Positions 16,116 to 25,895 are shown, numbered from the stretch's first letter. The stretch is 64,000 bases of DNA from Solirubrobacter soli DSM 22325 (GCF_000423665.1 NZ_KE384069.1:423588-487587); one strand, 5' to 3'. Made by a program: numbers and translations. Notes: a model not told the origin generated them from the sequence alone.

Positions 16116-16686
16116 AGGAACCGCGCCGCGTCGGCCTCGTCCACCTGGCCGTAGTACTCGGCCCGCGCGGACCGGATCGCGGCGGCGATCTGCGGCCGCC
16201 AGCGCTTGCCGAGCCAGGCGAACCAGGGCGCCTTGAGCGCCCACGGCACGGGGCCGGAGATGCTCAAGAGGCGCTCGATGCGGCGGTCGGGCGCGCCCGC
16301 GATCAGCGCTTCCCACGCGTCGGTGACCGTCGTCTGGTCCTCGAAGAAGTCGACCCAGAGGGAGTACGAGACGGTCTCGGCGAGGCGCTCGTCGTCGCCG
16401 TCGAGCGCGTCCGCGTACCCCTCGTACAGCCGCTCGCGATCGGCCGGGGCGAGGTCGTCGACGTGCCACTTGAACGGCATCGTGCCCGCGTAGCAGGGCA
16501 TCTCGCGGAGGATCCGCAGCGCCAGCTCGAGCCGCTCGCCGAGCGGGGCGTCGTGGTCGTCCCAGACTCCTGCAGATCGTGCGGGACCATCTCCAGTTCC
16601 TTGGGCCACACGTTGCGCCGGGCCGCGTCGCACGCGGCCGCGTAGCGCTCCGAGCCGACGAGGGCGACTGCGTCCTCGTACGTCAA
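16112..16686 (-). pseudogene. Hypothetical gene split by a one-base frameshift
   Basis: Two frames encode one continuous-looking protein. From TTG 16686, overlapping the stop of the upstream hydrolase, it reads T-Y-E-D-A-V-A-L-V-G-S-E-R-Y and onward to V-P-H-D-L-Q near 16567; then the frame changes to W-D-D-H-D-A-P-L-G-E-R and runs to 16112. The DNA at the junction reads CAGGAGTCTGG; one missing G (CAGGAGGTCTGG) would give D-L-Q-E-V-W-D-D-H and a 191-residue protein. Either a real recent mutation or a sequencing error. Family unknown; soluble, Trp- and acid-rich. Confidence 0.65.
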
Positions 16687-17576
16687 GCGTGCGCGGGCGC
16701 CGGCGTGGCCCGGGCGGCGTTGGCGGCGATCGCGTCGATGATCAGCGGCCACGCGCCGCGCGGCAGGCCGTGGCCCATGCCCTTGATCTCGACGAGGCGG
16801 GCGCCGGGGATCGCCCGCGCGGTGGCGCGCCCGCCGCTCGGGCGCACGAGCTTGTCCTCCGCGCCGTGGATCGCGGTGGCGGGGATCGTCAGCTTGCGCA
16901 GGTCCGCCGAGCGGTCGCGGTCGGCGACGATCGCCGCCAGCTGGCGCTGCGAGCCCTGCGCGTCGTGGCCGCGGTCGTAGCTGAGCGTGGCGATCTCGCG
17001 CAGGTCCTCGACGTCAGGGCCATAGCCGGAGCCGCCGATCTTCGTGAACATCTCGACCGCGTGGTCGATGAAGCGCTCGCGCTCGCGCGGGGACGGCTTG
17101 AGCAGCACGGCGTACATCGCCAGCGCCGGCTGGCCGTTCCAGAACCCGCCGGTGTTGGACATGATCGATACGAGGCTGAGGGTGCGCTCGGGGTGCCGGA
17201 TCGCGACCGTCTGGGCGATCATCCCGCCCATCGAGGTGCCGACGATGTGCGCCTTCTCGATGCCCAGCGCGTCGAGCACACCGACGCTGTCGGCCGCCAT
17301 GTCGGTCAGGGTGTAGGCGCAGGCGCGGTCGCGCTTGGCCAACTGGACCAGGCTCGGGACCGGCGCGCCGTCGAGGTGGGTGGAGCGGCCGATGTCGCGG
17401 TTGTCGTGACGGATCACGAAGAACCCGTTCCCGGCCAGCTGCGCGCAGAAGTCGTCGTGGTAGGCGACCATCTGCGTGCCGAGGCCCATGATCAGCAGCA
17501 TCGCGGGGTCCCGCGAGTCGCCGAAGGTCTCGTAACAGATGTCGATCTCGCCGACGTGGGCGAACGCCTCAGCCAT
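16683..17576 (-). CDS. Alpha/beta hydrolase
   Basis: 297 residues from ATG 17576 (TTG two codons upstream is possible). Alpha/beta-hydrolase fold with an oxyanion-region L-L-I-M-G-L-G-T-Q, nucleophile elbow G-T-S-M-G-G, an acid in the I-H-G-A-E-D-K-L-V segment, and catalytic His in G-M-G-H-G-L-P. It resembles esterases or haloperoxidase-like hydrolases. Its stop overlaps the start of the frameshifted downstream gene. A 7-bp hairpin lies 26 bases upstream. Confidence 0.87.
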   Translation of the reverse strand: MAEAFAHVGEIDICYETFGDSRDPAMLLIMGLGTQMVAYHDDFCAQLAGNGFFVIRHDNRDIGRSTHLDGAPVPSLVQLAKRDRACAYTLTDMAADSVGVLDALGIEKAHIVGTSMGGMIAQTVAIRHPERTLSLVSIMSNTGGFWNGQPALAMYAVLLKPSPRERERFIDHAVEMFTKIGGSGYGPDVEDLREIATLSYDRGHDAQGSQRQLAAIVADRDRSADLRKLTIPATAIHGAEDKLVRPSGGRATARAIPGARLVEIKGMGHGLPRGAWPLIIDAIAANAARATPAPAHA

Positions 17577-17601
17577 CGTCAAAGCCTAGTGACGATCCCG
17601 T

Positions 17602-17619
17602 GAATCCGCCTCCGGATTC
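17602..17619. other. Small hairpin GAATCCG/CGGATTC
   Basis: A 7-bp perfect stem with a CCTC loop in the gap between the divergent hydrolase and a gene fragment. It may be a regulator site or transcript structure. Single occurrence; weak evidence. Confidence 0.3.
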
Positions 17620-17648
17620 GGTCGGTGTGAGACCGGGATGGCGCGCCG

Positions 17649-17879
17649 ATGAGGCTCATCTCGACGACGGTCGCCCTCGCGCTCGCGCACGGCGCGGACA
17701 TGATCGAGCTCGACGTGCAGCGCACCCCCGGGACGGTCGCGCTGAAGGCGTGGACCGCCCCGGTCGTCGCCGAGGCGGTGCCGCTGAGCTTCCGCCAGTC
17801 GATCGGCGCCGATGAGCCGCTGCGCACCGGCGCCTACACCTCGACGCTGACCTTCACGGTGTCCACCACCGCGCCGTAA
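17649..17879 (+). pseudogene. C-terminal remnant of an exported surface protein
   Basis: 76 codons whose end reads F-R-Q-S-I-G-A-D-E-P-L-R-T-G-A-Y-T-S and then T-L-T-F-T-V-S-T-T-A-P. This ending is typical of the final beta-strands of large exported proteins in Solirubrobacter-like actinobacteria. Those proteins are several hundred residues long with a signal peptide; here a stop lies 18 bases upstream of the only ATG and there is no signal sequence. I read it as a decayed 3' fragment. It could instead be a short intact protein, but no ribosome-binding site is evident. Confidence 0.45.
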
Positions 17880-17890
17880 CCTGCCTCGCC

Positions 17891-18748
17891 ATGCGCGAGG
17901 TCACGGTCGAAGGCCCTGGCGGGCGCACGCTCGCCGTCATCGATGCCGGCGCCCCCGACGGGGCGCCGGTGGTGGTCCACCATGGGACGCCCGGTTCAGC
18001 CAAGCTGCGCCCGGGGTGGAACGAAGCGGCCAGCGAGCGCGGGCTGCGGCTGATCAGCTACGACCGCGCGGGTTACGGGCGCTCGACGCGCGACCCCGGC
18101 CGCAGCGTCGCCGACGTCGCGCGGGACATGGAGGCGATCGCCGACGCGCTGCGGATCGGCCGCTTCGTCACCTGGGGCGGCTCCGGCGGCGGCCCGCACG
18201 CGCTGGCCACCGCCGCGCTGCTCGGCGACCGGGTGGCGGCCGCGGCGACGGTCGCCGGCGCGGCGCCCGCGGACGCGGGCGACCTCGACTTCCTCGCGGG
18301 CATGGGGGAGGAGAACGTCCAGGAGTTCAGCGCCGCGATGTCGGGCGAGGCGGTGCTGCGGCCGCTGCTCGAGGCGTGGCGGCCCGCGATGCTCGAAGGG
18401 ACCACCGAGGCGCTGCTCGCGTCGATGAAGACGCTGCTGAGCCCGCCGGACGTCGCCGTGATCACCGCGGGCCTCGCGGAGCACCTGATCGCCTCGACGG
18501 CGCGCGGCCTCGCCGACGGCGTCGACGGCTGGCTCGACGACGATCTCGCGTTCGTCAAGCCGTGGGGGTTCGACCCGGCGGCGATCACGGTGCCGGTGCA
18601 GGTCTGGCAGGGTGAGCAGGACCTGATGGTCCCGCCCGCGCACGGGCGGTGGCTCGCGAGCCACCTGACCGGCGCGGACGCGCACATCTCGCCGACCGAC
18701 GGGCACCTCACGCTGACGGAGGTGCACCTCGGCGAGATCCACGAGTGG

Positions 18749-18766
<18 letters not shown>
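17891..18766 (+). CDS. Alpha/beta hydrolase
   Basis: 291 residues. N-terminal strand then V-V-V-H-H-G-T-P-G-S (oxyanion region), Y-D-R-A-G-Y-G-R-S, and a glycine-rich nucleophile elbow G-G-S-G-G-G-P-H. The acid is in G-E-Q-D-L-M-V-P and the His in P-T-D-G-H-L-T-L. Resembles proline-iminopeptidase/esterase-like hydrolases. ATG start 11 bases after the remnant stop. The 3' end overlaps msrA by 18 bp in the opposite direction. Confidence 0.88.
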
Positions 18767-19402
<636 letters not shown>

Positions 19403-19487
19403 GCCTTATGGTCCTGCGCAAACCCGATTTGTTACTCGAGCCGAGGTCGGATGATCGGGGTGGGGCGGAGGGGCTGCGTTGCCTCGG

Positions 19488-19868
19488 TTACTCCTCGTCG
19501 TCTTCCCCGGAGATGGCGTCGAGCAGCTCCAGCGCGGCGGCCTGGGCGGGGGTGACGAGGACCTCGCCGCCGAGGTCCTCGAGCTGCGGGAAGAAGCTCG
19601 CGTGCACCGTCACCTCGTCGCCGCCGGCGTCCTCGAGCACGATGATCGCGCGACCGGGTCCGTTGCCGTTGGCGTCGCCGTCCTCCTCGCCGCCGAGCGC
19701 GGCACCGGCGGCGGAGAGCACCGTCACCGCCAGGTCATGCCAGTGCGACAGGGCGTCGTTGCGCTCCGCCTCCGTCATCTGGTCGAGGTGGTGCCGATTG
19801 CGCTCGGCAAGGGCGGTGACCGCGGCTGCGATGGGAGCGTCGGCCAGGAGGTCGTCGGGAGAAGGCAC
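19488..19868 (-). CDS. Hypothetical acidic protein (126 aa)
   Basis: 126 residues, acidic (C-terminal D-D-E-E), predicted helical at the N-terminus (A-L-A-E-R-N-R-H-H-L-D-Q-M-T) with a Gly/Asp-rich middle and a beta-rich end. No signal peptide, membrane segment or recognised motif. It sits 21 bp downstream of the S15 peptidase stop on the same strand and may belong to its transcript. Confidence 0.6.
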   Translation of the reverse strand: MPSPDDLLADAPIAAAVTALAERNRHHLDQMTEAERNDALSHWHDLAVTVLSAAGAALGGEEDGDANGNGPGRAIIVLEDAGGDEVTVHASFFPQLEDLGGEVLVTPAQAAALELLDAISGEDDEE

Positions 19869-19889
19869 GTATCCAGTATGGCGCTGCTT

Positions 19890-21566
19890 TCAGCACGCTC
19901 CGGTCGGTTGGACCCCGAAGTCGTCCCGCTCGGCCGCGGCGAGCGTCGCGGCGGGCACGGTGAACGGCGCCTCGGAGCGGTAGGAGGAGAGCTTCACGCT
20001 CGGGCCCCCCTCGAGGTCCGACGTGCGCGTGCAGCGCAGCCACGGGAGCGTGATCCGCGCGCTGCGAACGGTCACGTCCTGCAGCGTCGGCACGTGCGCC
20101 CACCACTCCGCGTTGGAGCTCGTCAGCAGCACCCCGACGCGATGGCCCGCGCCGAGCTCCCAGTCATCGCCGTACAGGTCGATCGTCGCGAGCTCGTTGC
20201 CGTCGAGCAGCGTCGCGCCGCGGGAGATCAGCGTCGCGCTGCCGGCACCGTCGATGTCGTAGACGTCGACGACGAGGTTGGCGCGTGCGGCAGCCTTGGC
20301 CACGTCGACGGTGAGCTTCGGGACGCCGGCGAAGTGCGCGTCCTGGGCGAGCGGCGGCGAGACGGTCCAGATGCCGGTGCCGGCGCCGCCGCCGGTCCCG
20401 TTGTTCTGGGCGTCGTCGGTGTAGGTGCCGCCGTTCAAGGCAGTGCTGAGCGGGGTCGAGTCCGCCGGCGGCCAGCTCGCCTCGCTGCGCCACGTCCCGT
20501 CACTGGTCTGGACGGCGTTGGGCGGGTCACTCGCGACGGTCTCGCCCTTGACGTGGGCGTCGAAGAAGCGCATCACCTCGTCGAACCAGCCCGCGCGGCC
20601 CATCAGCAGCCGGCCGTCCGCGTCGGTGTCGTTGCCGCGCACGTGGTCCCACATGCCGAACCACGCGCGCTTGGGCCCGGTCAGGCCGTTGTAGAGGTCC
20701 CAGGTGCCATCCGGCTTGGTGTTGTTCTCGATGAACCCCTGGGTGAGGAACAGCGGCGTCGCCTTCCCGCGCGTGGCGGAGATCAGGTCGCGGGCGCGCC
20801 AGAACGCGCTGCCGTGGTCCTCGGACTGCTGCCCCAGCCAGTTCAGCGCCAGGCAGGTGGGGGAGTTCAGGCTCTGCGCGTTGTAGGCGAGCGTGTCGCC
20901 GGTCGTCCCCGGCGTGGCCGCGATCGCGTCGTAGAGCGCCGGCGTCAGCAGGCTGTTCGTGAAGCGGACGCGGTTCGTGTACAGGTAGCGGTAGAAGTCG
21001 TACACGGGCTCCTGCGAGACGACCGCCGCGAGCCCGTCCGGCTGCTGCGCGATGCCGACCAGCCCGGTGACGCCGTCGTAGGACTTGCCGTACATGCCGA
21101 CCTTGCCGGTCGACCACGGCTGCCGCGCCGCCCACTCGACCGCGGCCTTGACGTCGGCCTGCTCGCCGGGACCGCCCCAGTCCAGGCAGCCGGACGAGCC
21201 GCCGAACCCGCGCAGGTCGACCTGCACCCACGTGTAGCCGCGTTCCATCAGCCGCGCGCCGTTGATGAAGTCGTAGAAGCGCGCGGACGGACCCGCCTCG
21301 CCGGTGGGCGTGTAGGGCGTGTCCTCGATCGGGCCCGCCGGGCCGGTCTGACCGCTGTGATTGAAGTACGGGCCGATCGAGAGGATCACGGGCGTCTTCG
21401 CGTCCGCGGGCAGCTGGGCCGGGCGCAGGACGTCGGCGTGCAGCTTGGTGCCGTCGGCCTCCTTGATCGTGGCCTGGGTCCAGTTCGCGCCGGGCGGCGG
21501 CGCGTCGGCGTGGGCCGTGGCGGGGACGAGCAGGGCCGCGGCGGCGAGGGCGAGCATGGTCCGCAT
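19890..21566 (-). CDS. Secreted X-Pro dipeptidyl-peptidase (S15)/CocE-family hydrolase
   Basis: 558 residues from ATG 21566, chosen because GGGAG lies 5-6 bases upstream and it begins a clean signal peptide (M-R-T-M-L-A-L-A-A-A-A-L-L-V-P-A-T-A-H-A). The alpha/beta domain has the nucleophile elbow G-K-S-Y-D-G, a preceding D-L-R-G-F-G-G-S-S-G, an acid in the F-I-E-N-N segment and a catalytic His in W-D-H-V. The C-terminal jelly-roll typical of the X-Pro/CocE family follows. It cleaves peptides or esters outside the cell. It is divergent from the aldo/keto reductase. Confidence 0.9.
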   Translation of the reverse strand: MRTMLALAAAALLVPATAHADAPPPGANWTQATIKEADGTKLHADVLRPAQLPADAKTPVILSIGPYFNHSGQTGPAGPIEDTPYTPTGEAGPSARFYDFINGARLMERGYTWVQVDLRGFGGSSGCLDWGGPGEQADVKAAVEWAARQPWSTGKVGMYGKSYDGVTGLVGIAQQPDGLAAVVSQEPVYDFYRYLYTNRVRFTNSLLTPALYDAIAATPGTTGDTLAYNAQSLNSPTCLALNWLGQQSEDHGSAFWRARDLISATRGKATPLFLTQGFIENNTKPDGTWDLYNGLTGPKRAWFGMWDHVRGNDTDADGRLLMGRAGWFDEVMRFFDAHVKGETVASDPPNAVQTSDGTWRSEASWPPADSTPLSTALNGGTYTDDAQNNGTGGGAGTGIWTVSPPLAQDAHFAGVPKLTVDVAKAAARANLVVDVYDIDGAGSATLISRGATLLDGNELATIDLYGDDWELGAGHRVGVLLTSSNAEWWAHVPTLQDVTVRSARITLPWLRCTRTSDLEGGPSVKLSSYRSEAPFTVPAATLAAAERDDFGVQPTGAC

Positions 21567-21606
21567 GGGAACTCCCAACGCGCTGCGACTCGATAGCTTG
21601 CGGTCA

Positions 21607-22449
21607 ATGGGAGCGCGACTGGGACTCGGGCTGGCGGCGCTGGGGCGTCCCGGCTATCTGAACGTCGGCCACGGCGCCGAGCTCGGCGACGACCGCTCGG
21701 TCGACGCGTTGCGCGCACGCACGTTCGAGGTGCTCGACCACGCCTACGAGGCGGGTGTGCGGGACTTCGACGTCGCCCGCTCCTACGGGCGCGGCGAGGA
21801 GTTCCTCGGCGAGTGGTTGCGCGCCCACAACCCGGCGGGCGTGCACGTCTCCTCCAAGTGGGGCTACGTGTACACGGCGGGCTGGGAGATCGCGCACGAC
21901 CCGCCCGAGGTCAAGCACCACGACGTCGAGACGTTCCGCCGCCAGCTCAACGAGACGCGCGAGAACCTCGGCGAGTGGCTGCAGCTCTACCAGATCCACT
22001 CGGCGACGCCGGAGAGCGGCGTGCTGCGCGACGACGACGTGCTGAGGGCGATGCAGGAGACGGATCTGCCGCTGGGCGTGTCGGTGTCCGGTGTGTCGCA
22101 GGCGGAGACGATCGACGTCGCGCTGACGACCGGGTTGTTCGACGCGGTCCAGGCCACGTGGAACCTGTACGAGCGCTCGGCAGAGGGTGCTCTGGCGCGC
22201 GCGCACGCCGCGGGCCTGCGCGTGTACGTCAAGGAGGCGCTCGCCAACGGCCGGCTCGCCGACCGCGACGCGCAGGCGCTCGCGGCCGCGCTGGCGCAGC
22301 CGTGGGCGACGGTCGTGCTCAGCGGCGCCGCGTCGGTCGAGGTGCTGCGGTCGAATCTGCGCGCCCGCGAGGCCGCAGCCGCGGATCTGGGCGAGCCGGA
22401 GGACAGCGCGGCCTACTGGTCGACGCGCGCTCAGCTCGCCTGGAACTGA
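21607..22449 (+). CDS. Aldo/keto reductase
   Basis: 280 residues. (alpha/beta)8 barrel: G-L-A-A-L-G-R-P-G-Y, then F-D-V-A-R-S-Y-G-R-G-E-E-F-L-G with the catalytic Asp and Tyr, S-S-K-W-G with the catalytic Lys, and Y-Q-I-H-S-A-T in the His position. The tetrad D/Y/K/H is complete. NADPH-dependent reduction of an aldehyde or ketone is likely. ATG 21607 is used; longer open reading upstream is antisense to the S15 gene. The 3' end overlaps the opposing histidine kinase by 19 bp. Confidence 0.9.
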   Translation: MGARLGLGLAALGRPGYLNVGHGAELGDDRSVDALRARTFEVLDHAYEAGVRDFDVARSYGRGEEFLGEWLRAHNPAGVHVSSKWGYVYTAGWEIAHDPPEVKHHDVETFRRQLNETRENLGEWLQLYQIHSATPESGVLRDDDVLRAMQETDLPLGVSVSGVSQAETIDVALTTGLFDAVQATWNLYERSAEGALARAHAAGLRVYVKEALANGRLADRDAQALAAALAQPWATVVLSGAASVEVLRSNLRAREAAAADLGEPEDSAAYWSTRAQLAWN

Positions 22450-23732
22450 ACCGTCACGCGGGCGCCGCCCTCGGGTGCGTTGGCCGCGTCGACGTCGCCG
22501 CCGTGGGCGCGGGCGAGGCGGCGGGCGATCGCCAGGCCGAGGCCCGCGCCGCCACCGCCGCGCGCCTTGTCGCCGCGGTACAGCGGCTCGAACACGTGGG
22601 GGAGGTCCTCCTGCGCGAAGCCCGGGCCGTCGTCGGTGACGTCCACGCGCGGGCCGTCGACGCGGAGCTCGACGCGCGTGTGCGCGTGGCGGAGCGCGTT
22701 GTCGAGCAGGTTCGTCAGCACCCGCTGCAGCGCGACCGGGTCGCCCTCCAGCCGCACCGGGCCGTTGGTGAAGACGTCGAGTCGGAGCGAGCCGGGGTCG
22801 ACGGTCTCGGCCGCGCGGCGGGCGATCGCGGCCAGGTCGACGGGCTCGATCGAGTGCGCCTCGAAGCGGTACTCCGCGCGCGAGAACGCGAACAGGTCGC
22901 CGACGAGGCGGTCGAGGTGGGCGGCCTTGTCCTGCGCGCGGGTCAGCGATTGCTCGTCGCCGATCCCGCGCTCGATCGCCTCCAGCGACCCGCGCAGCGT
23001 GAACAGCGGCGTGCGGAGGTCGTGGGCGATCGCGGTCAGCAGGAAGCGCCGCTCCTGCTCGGCCGCGGTGGTGGTGCCGAGCGCGGTCTCGAGCGCCGCC
23101 GCCATCCCGCCCATCGCCTCGCCCACCTGCGCGACCTCGCGGGCGCGCGTGGAGACCGGAGCGATCGCCAGCTCCCCGCCGGCGATCCGCTCGGCGCCGT
23201 CGGCGAGCTGCGCGAGCGGGCGCAGCACCCAGCGTTGGAGCAGGCTGACCGCGAGGACGAGCACCAGCGCCAGCGCGATGCCGGCCGCGAGCAGCGCGAC
23301 CGCCCAGGCCACCGCGGCGCTTTCACGCGGGACGAACACCGTGCCGTCGATCCCTGCGCCTGAGACGTTGTACATCCGGTAGGCCTTGGCGATCTTGGTC
23401 TTGAACTCCGGGCTCTGCTGCAACGCCAAGAGGCCGGGGGTGGCGAGCGGCTGCCCGGCCTGCTTGAAGGCTTTGAGTTCGTCGAGGCTCGCCCCGACCG
23501 GCTTGACGTCGGTCACCTCGGCCTCGACGCCGATCCGCGTGAGCTTCTGGCTCACGGTCTCCCAGTCCTTGAGGCTGACGCTGGTCATCGCGTCGACCGC
23601 CTGCTGCAGCCGGTCGTTCTGGCGCCCGCTCTGCCAGTCGCCCGCGAGCACCCACGCGCCCAGACCCGCGGCGGCCGGGATGACGATCGCCGCCGCGAGC
23701 CCGACCGCGAGCCACGTCCGCAGCGACCTCAT
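22431..23732 (-). CDS. Membrane sensor histidine kinase
   Basis: 433 residues. Helix at about 7-30, extracytoplasmic sensor of about 130 residues, a second helix near 165-190, then a HAMP-like linker. The dimerisation box I-A-H-D-L-R-T-P-L has phospho-acceptor His237. The ATPase has N (L-L-D-N-A-L-R-H-A), G1 D-D-G-P-G-F and G2 G-A-G-L-G-L-A-I. The ATG overlaps the response regulator stop (ATGA at 23732-23729). Regulator and kinase form one operon. Confidence 0.92.
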   Translation of the reverse strand: MRSLRTWLAVGLAAAIVIPAAAGLGAWVLAGDWQSGRQNDRLQQAVDAMTSVSLKDWETVSQKLTRIGVEAEVTDVKPVGASLDELKAFKQAGQPLATPGLLALQQSPEFKTKIAKAYRMYNVSGAGIDGTVFVPRESAAVAWAVALLAAGIALALVLVLAVSLLQRWVLRPLAQLADGAERIAGGELAIAPVSTRAREVAQVGEAMGGMAAALETALGTTTAAEQERRFLLTAIAHDLRTPLFTLRGSLEAIERGIGDEQSLTRAQDKAAHLDRLVGDLFAFSRAEYRFEAHSIEPVDLAAIARRAAETVDPGSLRLDVFTNGPVRLEGDPVALQRVLTNLLDNALRHAHTRVELRVDGPRVDVTDDGPGFAQEDLPHVFEPLYRGDKARGGGGAGLGLAIARRLARAHGGDVDAANAPEGGARVTVQFQAS

Positions 23733-24406
23733 GGCGGATCGAAGCGGTAGCCGACGCCCCACACCGTGGTGATGAGCTCGGGCGCGAGCTTCTCGCGCAG
23801 CCGCCGGACATAGACCGGGACGGCCGACCGGTCGCCCCACGAGCCCCACACCCGCTCGTAGATCTGCTCGCGGGAGAGCACCTGGCGCGGGTGCTCGACG
23901 AACAGCATCAGCAGCTCGAACTCGCGTGCCGTGAGCGGCACCGGGCGGCCGTCGGCGGTCACCTCATGCGCTTCCCGGTCGATCGCGAAGCGCCCATAGA
24001 CGCGTCGCCGGGATGGCGTCGCCCGGCGCAGGACGGCCTTCACCCGCGCGACGACCTCGGCGGGCGTCGCGGACTTGACGATGTAGTCGTCGGCGCCGAG
24101 CGCGAGCCCGCGCAGCTTGTCCTCGTCCTCGCCGCGTGCGCTGAGGAAGAGCACGGGGACGTCGGAGTGCTCGCGGATCTTTCTGCAGACGTCGAAGCCC
24201 GAGCCGTCCGGGAGCATCACGTCGAGCAGCACGCAGGCGATCGGATGGGTGCCGAGCGCGTCGATCGCCCCGCCCGCGTCGGGCGCCGAGACGACGCCGA
24301 AGTCCTCGACGGCGAGGAAGTCGCCGAGCAGCGCGACGATCTCCGGGTCGTCCTCGACCAGCAGCACGGTGGACACGCCGTCAGTCTCGCGCTCTTGCGT
24401 ACTCAC
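23729..24406 (-). CDS. OmpR-type response regulator
   Basis: 225 residues from GTG 24406 (GTG 24376, giving M-S-T-V-L-L-V-E-D-D, is equally possible). Receiver with the E-D-D acidic group, phospho-acceptor Asp in L-L-D-V-M-L-P-D-G (about residue 62) and the conserved Lys (I-V-K-S). The winged-helix effector at the C-terminus ends V-W-G-V-G-Y-R-F-D-P-P. It is upstream of and coupled to its histidine kinase. It is divergent from a secreted Cys-containing protein with 71 bp between starts; that protein is a plausible target. Confidence 0.93.
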   Translation of the reverse strand: MSTQERETDGVSTVLLVEDDPEIVALLGDFLAVEDFGVVSAPDAGGAIDALGTHPIACVLLDVMLPDGSGFDVCRKIREHSDVPVLFLSARGEDEDKLRGLALGADDYIVKSATPAEVVARVKAVLRRATPSRRRVYGRFAIDREAHEVTADGRPVPLTAREFELLMLFVEHPRQVLSREQIYERVWGSWGDRSAVPVYVRRLREKLAPELITTVWGVGYRFDPP

Positions 24407-24477
24407 CGGACGCGTTTTCCACGGATGTTCATCTTTGGTCTCTCGGCTGGTCAACGGCGCACGGTGGACTCGTCGGC

Positions 24478-25005
24478 ATGAAGCGATTCCTCACCATCGT
24501 CGCCGCCACCGCCGTCGCGGCGGCCATCACGATCCCCGCCGTCGCGGACAGCGGATCGCCGTCGGACGAGCTGGCCACGTTCGCGACCTGCATGCGCGCG
24601 CACGGGGTGGCGATCCCGGCCGACCTCGAGGGCGTCGCGATCAAGCAGTGGATCGGCGACCACCAGGACGCCGCCGGGATGCAGGATGCCTTCAAGGCCT
24701 GCGATCCGAACCCGCGCCAGGGCGACAAGGCCGACAACGCCTCGCCCGAGGAGCTCGTCGCGTGCCTGCGCGCCAAGGGCCTGCAGCCACCGGCGAACGT
24801 GAACGACCTCAAGCCGTGGGTCCTGCAGCAGTTCGAGACCGACGCCGGCAAGACCGCGCTGAACGCGTGCGGGCTGGCCGCGCCGGGGGAGAAGCCGGCC
24901 GAGGACGGTCCGTGTGGCGGTCCCGACAAGGCGAAGGCGTCGCGGGCCGGCCGGGCGAAGTCGTCGCGGACGCACACATTGACCACGACCGTTCCGGCCG
25001 CTTAG
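24478..25005 (+). CDS. Secreted Cys-containing protein, candidate target of the adjacent two-component system
   Basis: 175 residues. Signal peptide M-K-R-F-L-T-I-V-A-A-T-A-V-A-A-A-I-T-I-P with cleavage near A-V-A-D. The mature part has two similar segments, each with a Cys: F-A-T-C-M-R-A-H-G-V and L-V-A-C-L-R-A-K-G-L, followed by further Cys in A-C-D-P and A-C-G-L. The C-x-R-x-x-G-(V/L) pattern recurs in actinobacterial periplasmic proteins of unknown role. The tail is basic and Thr-rich. It is divergent from the response regulator. Its 3' end shares TTAG with the opposing ctaG-like gene. Confidence 0.78.
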   Translation: MKRFLTIVAATAVAAAITIPAVADSGSPSDELATFATCMRAHGVAIPADLEGVAIKQWIGDHQDAAGMQDAFKACDPNPRQGDKADNASPEELVACLRAKGLQPPANVNDLKPWVLQQFETDAGKTALNACGLAAPGEKPAEDGPCGGPDKAKASRAGRAKSSRTHTLTTTVPAA

Positions 25006-25895
25006 GGCGGCCCCTCCGAGAGGATCCGCTCGCGCAGCGCGTCGCCCCGGCCGGCCGACACCGCCCGGGCGGCGCGCTCCTCGCTCAGCTCGACGCCGCG
25101 CGCCGCCGCCAGCTCGACCAGCGCCTGCTTCTCGTCGCTCTGCTGGGCCGCGCGCAGGAACAGCCAGCAGAACAGCAGGATCGTGACGATCGAGCCCTCG
25201 ACCATCATGATCGCGCCCGCGGCGCTCTGGTCGTTGGCGGGCGTGATGCCCCAGTACGCCTCGCCCGCCGCGTAGCGGGGATAGAGGACGCCTGACGACC
25301 ACAGCAGCGCGTTGGCGAGCACGCTCTGGATCAGGCGGACGGCGACGATGTAGCCGATCTTCGCCGCGTTGCCGAACCACGCGGGCTTGGGAAGCGGGCC
25401 GAGCAGCGCCATCCACATCCCGATCCCGAACGCGACGAACAGCAGGTGCTGGAGCGCGTGCACCGCGCTGTGCTCGACGGCGCCCTGGTAGAGCACCGGG
25501 AGATGCCAGATGTAGAAGTTCGCGGTCCAGAGGCCGAGCGCGATGACCGGGTGCGCGAGGAACCGCAGCCAGTGCAGGCCGGGTGCGCCCAGCACGGGCT
25601 GGAGGACCGGGCCGGTCAGGCCGAGCACCAAGAGCAGCGCGCCGAGGTCGGCCAGCAGCAGGTGCTCGATCATGTGCGCGAAGAAGAGCTCCTCGCTCAG
25701 GTGCGCGATCGGTGAGACCAGCGTCGCGACCATCAACGCGAGGCCGCCGTACCAGCACCACTGGCGCCAGCCCGGCACCGGCGTGCCACGGCGGCGCAGC
25801 GTGCGCGAGCGCAGGTGGTACATGACGCCCACCGTCACGGCCGGTGCCAACTGCAGCGGCGCGACCTCGAAGGTCACGTGGGCGACGACGGACAA
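25002..25895 (-). CDS. CtaG-like cytochrome c oxidase assembly protein
   Basis: 297 residues, about seven hydrophobic helices. Family landmarks of caa3-type CtaG are present: W-Y-G-G-L-A-L-M-V, A-H-M-I-E-H-L-L-L, W-H-L-P-V-L-Y, A-L-Q-H-L-L-F and N-D-Q-S-A-A-G-A-I-M-M. The conserved His residues may bind copper during oxidase assembly. The TTG start at 25895 gives M-S-V-V-A-H-V-T-F-E; a GTG a few codons inside is an alternative. No oxidase subunit genes are nearby. A stop is shared as TTAG with the opposing gene. Confidence 0.88.
   Translation of the reverse strand: MSVVAHVTFEVAPLQLAPAVTVGVMYHLRSRTLRRRGTPVPGWRQWCWYGGLALMVATLVSPIAHLSEELFFAHMIEHLLLADLGALLLVLGLTGPVLQPVLGAPGLHWLRFLAHPVIALGLWTANFYIWHLPVLYQGAVEHSAVHALQHLLFVAFGIGMWMALLGPLPKPAWFGNAAKIGYIVAVRLIQSVLANALLWSSGVLYPRYAAGEAYWGITPANDQSAAGAIMMVEGSIVTILLFCWLFLRAAQQSDEKQALVELAAARGVELSEERAARAVSAGRGDALRERILSEGPP

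Noticed and set aside
16303..16752. Minus-strand frame as an independent gene
   Set aside because: Its first third is the tail of the alpha/beta hydrolase region read in another frame; only the middle part is real and belongs to the frameshifted gene at 16112-16686.
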